Shown: positions 60,701 to 64,000 of the stretch, piece by piece
How the letters are laid out: each line of letters opens with the position of its first letter
Position numbering within the stretch: position 1 is the stretch's first letter
DNA from: Gramella jeungdoensis
GTDB taxonomy: Bacteria; Bacteroidota; Bacteroidia; Flavobacteriales; Flavobacteriaceae
DNA length: 64,000 nucleotides
Assembly: GCF_023805255.1 (NCBI RefSeq)
Contig: NZ_JAMSCK010000006.1
Coordinates: forward strand, 1-64,000
Reading direction: 5' to 3'
The notes under the pieces: generated by a model
What the model was told of the DNA's origin: nothing
Database searches by the model: none
The model's input: only the letters and a program-made list of their open reading frames with translations
Program-made: the position numbers and the translations under genes

Positions 60701-61074
60701 TAGGAAGTTACTATTTTGAAAATTTAGGGAACAATACTTTTAAAAAACATCTTTTACCTTTTGAAGCCCAGGTTTCAAAGATATTCGATATAGAAGAATT
60801 TGATTTTAATAATGATGGTTATCCAGATCTTTTTATCGTTGGTAACGATTATGAAATAAGCACCCAATTAGGTAGATTAGATGCCTCCCATGGTGCAGTT
60901 CTTATAAATGACACCAAAGGGAACTTTAAAACTTCTGGTGAGTTCAGGCCTAATCTTTCAGGACCAGCCAGGGATATAGAAAAGTTCTGTATAAATGGCC
61001 GAACACATTTTATCGTAACCTTTAATAATGCTGAACCTGTTATTTTGAAATATAATAATATACAAAACCCATGA
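57757..61074 (+). CDS. FG-GAP/VCBS repeat and ASPIC/UnbV domain lipoprotein
   Basis: A 1105-residue lipoprotein (FLFLACENEE lipobox) with two sets of FG-GAP/VCBS repeats around an ASPIC/UnbV domain. Calcium-binding-like motifs recur: GDYNSDGLIDLYF, DINGDGLLDLYI, DYDLDGDLDMFLL, DLDNDGDLDLAIN, DFNNDGLDDIVIGGG. The ASPIC domain (about 530-610) has IDFKGSQANQFGIGAKVKVY and TRGYLSSIAPGLNFGMGKSK. Such proteins commonly accompany SusCD in Flavobacteriia and likely bind or process carbohydrate at the cell surface. The start may be this ATG or the next codon. It overlaps the next gene by 4 nt. Confidence 0.88.
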   Translation: MMNRCPYLGVIVILSFLFLACENEESLFEKIDAGYSNIYFSNDFDPDSRLSILNYLYYYNGGGVAAGDYNSDGLIDLYFTSNEGADKLYINKGNFRFEDITSKAGINNSDGWTTGISNVDINGDGLLDLYISKVSQFQGLTGHNLLYVNRGNNDNNIPVFEEQSAKYGLNFSGFSTQSVFFDYDLDGDLDMFLLNHSVHPNTNYGKGQLRNSFDPKSGDRLFRNDDGHFNDVSKEAGIFQGKIGYGLGISVGDLNGDFYPDVYIGNDFFENDYLYINNGNGGFDEIISNEPEKLGHTTHFSMGNDISDMNNDGRPDILSLDMLPEDLETYKTSGLEYPFQTYSYYLKNGYSPQYMQNTLHLNTGDLNFSETAFISGVAASEWSWGAMFADFDNDTHKDLFISNGIKGATNDMDFIKYISNEKIQEKLSRGEYNDYENLIKDLPEKRLENYIYKNLGDNTFRNLKNEWLDSGKTFSHGFVYADLDNDGDLDLAINNTESTAGIYRNNAEKVKDPNSFLKIDFKGSQANQFGIGAKVKVYNDGKMQFQEQYLTRGYLSSIAPGLNFGMGKSKVTDSVVVIWPNGFKETKHDIKTNTTVLFNIKDAKTSIKNSSGRSEGLVRVDSLINYRHVEQSTLDFNKEPLIPFGYSNLSPAVTVSDFNNDGLDDIVIGGGKTQALGIWTQNDDGTFTSFEASVFDDNAISEDTFQLFVDIENDGDKDLIVVSGGNEFKGGKALQPRLYINQNGTFQLVSDEFKGLEMNASKISAVDFNNDGFTDLCFTANIEPSQYGKTPIQYLLLNNGKGHFTEVTTNISKSFQNAGMVQDIVWKDINGDNYPDAIMAGHWMPLKVFLNNNGESLKLVDAGLEDSNGWWNAVVAEDFDADGDIDIVAGNWGLNSRLSANKDQPIKLYLTDFDDNGSIDPVMTYFYNGTETPFSSKDELDKQMPFLKKKYPNYSDYAKASFSDIFPEEKLKKAQLNKVYELGSYYFENLGNNTFKKHLLPFEAQVSKIFDIEEFDFNNDGYPDLFIVGNDYEISTQLGRLDASHGAVLINDTKGNFKTSGEFRPNLSGPARDIEKFCINGRTHFIVTFNNAEPVILKYNNIQNP

Positions 61075-64000
61075 GATTCCAGTTTTTAATATCAATATTT
61101 TCGTTAAGTACTCTGGCGCTTATTACCTCATGTAATGATGAAGGTACCTCAGAGCAACAAGAAGAGCAGCAGAATGAAAATAAGCTCTATACCCTTATGG
61201 ATCCTGAAGAAACAGGAGTAGACTTTTTAAATGAGGTAAAGAACCAACCCGATTTTAACATTTTTAAATACCGTAACTTCTATAACGGAGGTGGAGTAGC
61301 TATTGGGGATATCAATAATGACGGACTGCCTGATATTTACTTAACTGCCAATATGAAACCCAATAAGCTATATCTTAATAAAGGTAACTTCAAATTTGAA
61401 GATATCTCCAAATCGGCTGGAGTTGAAGGCAACAAACCCTGGTCTACCGGGGTGAATATGGTAGATATCAATAATGATGGATTACTGGATATTTATGTTA
61501 GCAATGCCGGAAATATGGAAGGCGATAATCATAATAATGATCTCTACATAAACAATGGAGATCTCACCTTCACAGAAAGAGCAAAGGAATTTAATCTAGC
61601 AGAGACAGGTTTTAGTACACACGCTACTTTTTTTGATTATGATAAGGATGGTGATCTGGATGCATATATTCTCAATAATAGTAATATCCCCGTGAGCAGT
61701 CTGGGTTATGCCGGGCAAAGAGAGGTAAGAGCCCAGGACTGGGAAGGAATTCCAAAGATCTTCAGAGGGGTAGGAGATATGCTTTTGAGAAACGATGACG
61801 GTAAATTCGTGGATGTAAGCGAAGAGGCTAATATTTATGGAAGTTTAATAGGTTTCGGGCTTGGAGTTATGGTGAGTGATTTTAATAATGATCTGTATCC
61901 CGATATATACGTTTCAAACGATTTTTATGAAAGGGATTATCTCTATATAAATAACCAGGATGGGACCTTTACCGAGGATATAGAGAACTGGACTTCTCAT
62001 TTATGTCTTTCTGCCATGGGTGTAGATATGGCCGATATCAATAATGATGGTTACGCCGATATCTTTATTACCGATATGCTTCCAGATTCAGAAGAACGCA
62101 CCAAATCGGTAATGGAATTTGAAGGCTATAATGTCTTTAAGCTTAAGCAAAGTAAAGACTTTTACCAGCAATATATTCATAATACGCTTCAGTTAAATAA
62201 TGGTAATAACAGTTTCTCTGAGATTGCTCACTTTAGCGGTGTGGAAAGTACCGATTGGAGTTGGGCAGGTCTTATTTTCGATATGGACAATGACGGAAAT
62301 AGGGACATTTTCGTAACTAATGGCATCAACCATGATCTTACAAACCTTGATTTTGTTGAATTCTTCGCGAACGACATCATACAGAATATGGTTTTAACCG
62401 GGCAGAAAAAAGCGATTGACTCCATCATTGATAAAATGCCGGTGACCCCGTTACCAAATTATGCGTTCCAGAATACGGGAGACCTTAAATTCAAGAATTC
62501 AGCTGAAGAGTGGGGATTGGGAATTCCAAGCCTTTCTAACGGATGTGCCTATGGCGATCTTGATAATGATGGAGATCTGGATCTTGTTGTGAATAATGTA
62601 AACATGAAATCCTTCGTTTATGAGAATAATTCAGATAAGCTTAAAGACCGAAACTATCTTCGTATCAAGTTAAAAGGAAAGGAAAAGAACCAGTTTGGGA
62701 TAGGAAGTATTGTAAGATTATATCTTGGAAATTCTGTGATTCTCCAGGAACAGAATCCATCCCGAGGATTTCAATCCTCTATGGATTATACCATGAATAT
62801 AGGTCTGGGAAAAGTGAATAAGATAGACTCCTTAAGGATTATCTGGCCAGATGATGCCACACAACTACTTAAAGAGGTAGATGTTAACCAGACCCTTGTT
62901 TTGGAACAGAGCAAGGCTAATGAGAAATTCGTGCCTCAAACTCCTCCAAGGCCGAAGCCTTTATTAACCGAACTTCCCAATAATAAACTGGAAGCTCATA
63001 AGGAAAACGCTTATACAGATTTCGATTATGAGGGGATGATCTATAGAAAATTATCTCAGGAAGGTCCTGCGCTGGCTGTAGCCGATGTAAATGGTGATGG
63101 TAGTGAAGATGTATTTATAGGTGGAGCTAAGGAACAACCAGGAATTATTTACCTTAACAATGGGAATGGAGATTTGAATAAGACTCCGCAACCCGCTCTG
63201 GATAACGATTTTATGTTTGAGGATACTGCCGCAGCATTTCTGGATGTGGACGGTGATGGAGACCAGGACCTCATGGTAGGATCGGGTGGTAATGAAGTTG
63301 GAGAAGAAAGTAATTACAGGCCTCGACTTTATATAAACGATGGTAAAGGTAAATTCACGCCTTCTACTCATATTGTTCCTGCAGTGAACCAGAATGTTGC
63401 TGTAATCGCTCCTCATGATTTCGATTCCGATGGAGATATGGATGTTTTTGTTGGTTCAAGGAGTGTTGCAGTAAATTATGGTCTTGATCCCCAGCATCTA
63501 TTCCTTGAGAATAAGGGCAACGGCGAGTTTGTGAATTCAACCGAACGTATTGCCTATGATGTGAAATATGCGGGAATGATCACCGATGCCATTTGGCAGG
63601 ATATTGATGGCGATGGCAAAATGGATCTTATTACTGTTTCAGACTGGGGGGCTCCGAAGATCTTTAAAAATTCGGGAAGAAGACTTTCGCATTATAAAAC
63701 CAACCTTGATAAATATGAGGGATGGTGGAACGTTGTTGAGGCCGCCGATCTTGACAATGATGGAGACCAGGACCTTATTATAGGCAACAAAGGCTCTAAC
63801 ATACCTTACGAAACCTCTTTTAAGAACCCCATGAAAATGTGGGTAAATGATTTTGATAATAATGGAACTATTGAGCAAATAGTCACTAAGCAAAAGAACG
63901 GTAAAGATTATCCGTTGCATATGAAGAAGGAGATGACCACTCAGCTGGTTTCTCTTAAGAAGGAAAACCTTAAAGCTTCAGAGTATGCTGTAAAATCGAT
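61071..64000 (+). CDS. Second FG-GAP/VCBS and ASPIC/UnbV lipoprotein, cut by the window end
   Basis: The ATG overlaps the preceding stop (ATGA), so translation is coupled. The protein begins MRFQFLISIFSLSTLALITS followed by the lipidated cysteine and a Glu/Gln-rich linker. The layout repeats that of its neighbour: NGGGVAIGDINNDGLPDIYL, DINNDGLLDIYVSNAG, DKDGDLDAYILNNS, LDNDGDLDLVVNNVN, an ASPIC domain with GKEKNQFGIGS and PSRGFQSSMDYTMNIGLG, then more repeats (DVNGDGSEDVFIGGA, DVDGDGDQDLMVGSG, DLDNDGDQDLIIG). 976 residues are visible with no stop. It is a tandem paralogue; the C-terminal end lies outside the window. Confidence 0.9.
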   Translation, partial: MRFQFLISIFSLSTLALITSCNDEGTSEQQEEQQNENKLYTLMDPEETGVDFLNEVKNQPDFNIFKYRNFYNGGGVAIGDINNDGLPDIYLTANMKPNKLYLNKGNFKFEDISKSAGVEGNKPWSTGVNMVDINNDGLLDIYVSNAGNMEGDNHNNDLYINNGDLTFTERAKEFNLAETGFSTHATFFDYDKDGDLDAYILNNSNIPVSSLGYAGQREVRAQDWEGIPKIFRGVGDMLLRNDDGKFVDVSEEANIYGSLIGFGLGVMVSDFNNDLYPDIYVSNDFYERDYLYINNQDGTFTEDIENWTSHLCLSAMGVDMADINNDGYADIFITDMLPDSEERTKSVMEFEGYNVFKLKQSKDFYQQYIHNTLQLNNGNNSFSEIAHFSGVESTDWSWAGLIFDMDNDGNRDIFVTNGINHDLTNLDFVEFFANDIIQNMVLTGQKKAIDSIIDKMPVTPLPNYAFQNTGDLKFKNSAEEWGLGIPSLSNGCAYGDLDNDGDLDLVVNNVNMKSFVYENNSDKLKDRNYLRIKLKGKEKNQFGIGSIVRLYLGNSVILQEQNPSRGFQSSMDYTMNIGLGKVNKIDSLRIIWPDDATQLLKEVDVNQTLVLEQSKANEKFVPQTPPRPKPLLTELPNNKLEAHKENAYTDFDYEGMIYRKLSQEGPALAVADVNGDGSEDVFIGGAKEQPGIIYLNNGNGDLNKTPQPALDNDFMFEDTAAAFLDVDGDGDQDLMVGSGGNEVGEESNYRPRLYINDGKGKFTPSTHIVPAVNQNVAVIAPHDFDSDGDMDVFVGSRSVAVNYGLDPQHLFLENKGNGEFVNSTERIAYDVKYAGMITDAIWQDIDGDGKMDLITVSDWGAPKIFKNSGRRLSHYKTNLDKYEGWWNVVEAADLDNDGDQDLIIGNKGSNIPYETSFKNPMKMWVNDFDNNGTIEQIVTKQKNGKDYPLHMKKEMTTQLVSLKKENLKASEYAVKS

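Noticed and set aside
62228-63920. Minus-strand open frames under the last lipoprotein gene
   Set aside because: They are shadows of the repeated Asp/Asn-rich coding sequence on the plus strand.

Overview
The window reads as a chromosome segment of a marine-type Flavobacteriaceae bacterium (phylum Bacteroidota), close in style to Gramella/Christiangramella or Zunongwangia. This is inferred from a SusC/SusD pair, Bacteroidota-type promoters (TAnnTTTG -7 boxes, almost no Shine-Dalgarno sequences), many short secreted and lipoprotein genes, PspC/PadR and MoxR/DUF58 operons, and LytS/LytTR signalling. No rRNA, tRNA, phage, transposase or CRISPR array was seen.

Region 1 (1-12 kb): a nitroreductase; a sterol-desaturase-like hydroxylase with a persulfide-dioxygenase-like metallo-beta-lactamase/rhodanese protein; a three-gene biotin-dependent acyl-CoA carboxylase operon (carrier, biotin carboxylase, carboxyltransferase); a degenerate D-2-hydroxyacid dehydrogenase; and a YeeE/YedE sulfur-transport pair. 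Three clusters of palindromic repeats (mostly 96-bp units) fill the gaps. The same TGTAAC-N4-GTTAC(A/T) palindrome precedes the hydroxylase/persulfide operon and the YeeE pair, at identical distance from a -7 box, which suggests one Crp/Fnr-type sulfur regulon.

Region 2 (12-25.4 kb): an operon of small secreted proteins containing a duplicated two-gene unit, an orphan LytTR regulator, a TRIC-like channel, trxB, and an envelope-stress-like operon (36-aa membrane peptide, DUF4870, PadR, PspC, 51-aa peptide, DUF2807). Next come a DUF4442 protein, an AIM24 protein and oxyR with both redox cysteines.

Region 3 (25.6-43.2 kb): a DUF2141 gene preceded by LytTR-type direct repeats; a MoxR/DUF58/DUF4350/DUF4129/SpoIIM operon divergent from RDD; a cyclophilin and a NUDIX gene whose start codons overlap; PlsC; two ECF sigma systems; type II NADH dehydrogenase; hemerythrin; a LytS-2TM / 2TM / LytTR operon that carries similar direct repeats in front of it; and Cu/Zn SOD.

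Region 4 (43.3-64 kb): a hydrolase/OsmC fusion and then a carbohydrate locus. One strand has DUF1080, two TIM-barrel isomerases, a Gfo/Idh/MocA oxidoreductase and a nucleoside-permease-type MFS transporter. The divergent strand has a GMC oxidoreductase with its Tat-exported partner subunit, then SusC/SusD behind a LacI-type operator, then two tandem FG-GAP/ASPIC lipoproteins, the last cut by the window end. No classical glycoside hydrolase is present. The set fits oxidative (3-keto-glycoside) sugar breakdown coupled to TonB-dependent uptake.

Three elements with a common terminal inverted repeat (about 18.15, 25.43 and 52.41 kb) carry different internal palindromes and each sits just after a stop codon, apparently acting as terminators.
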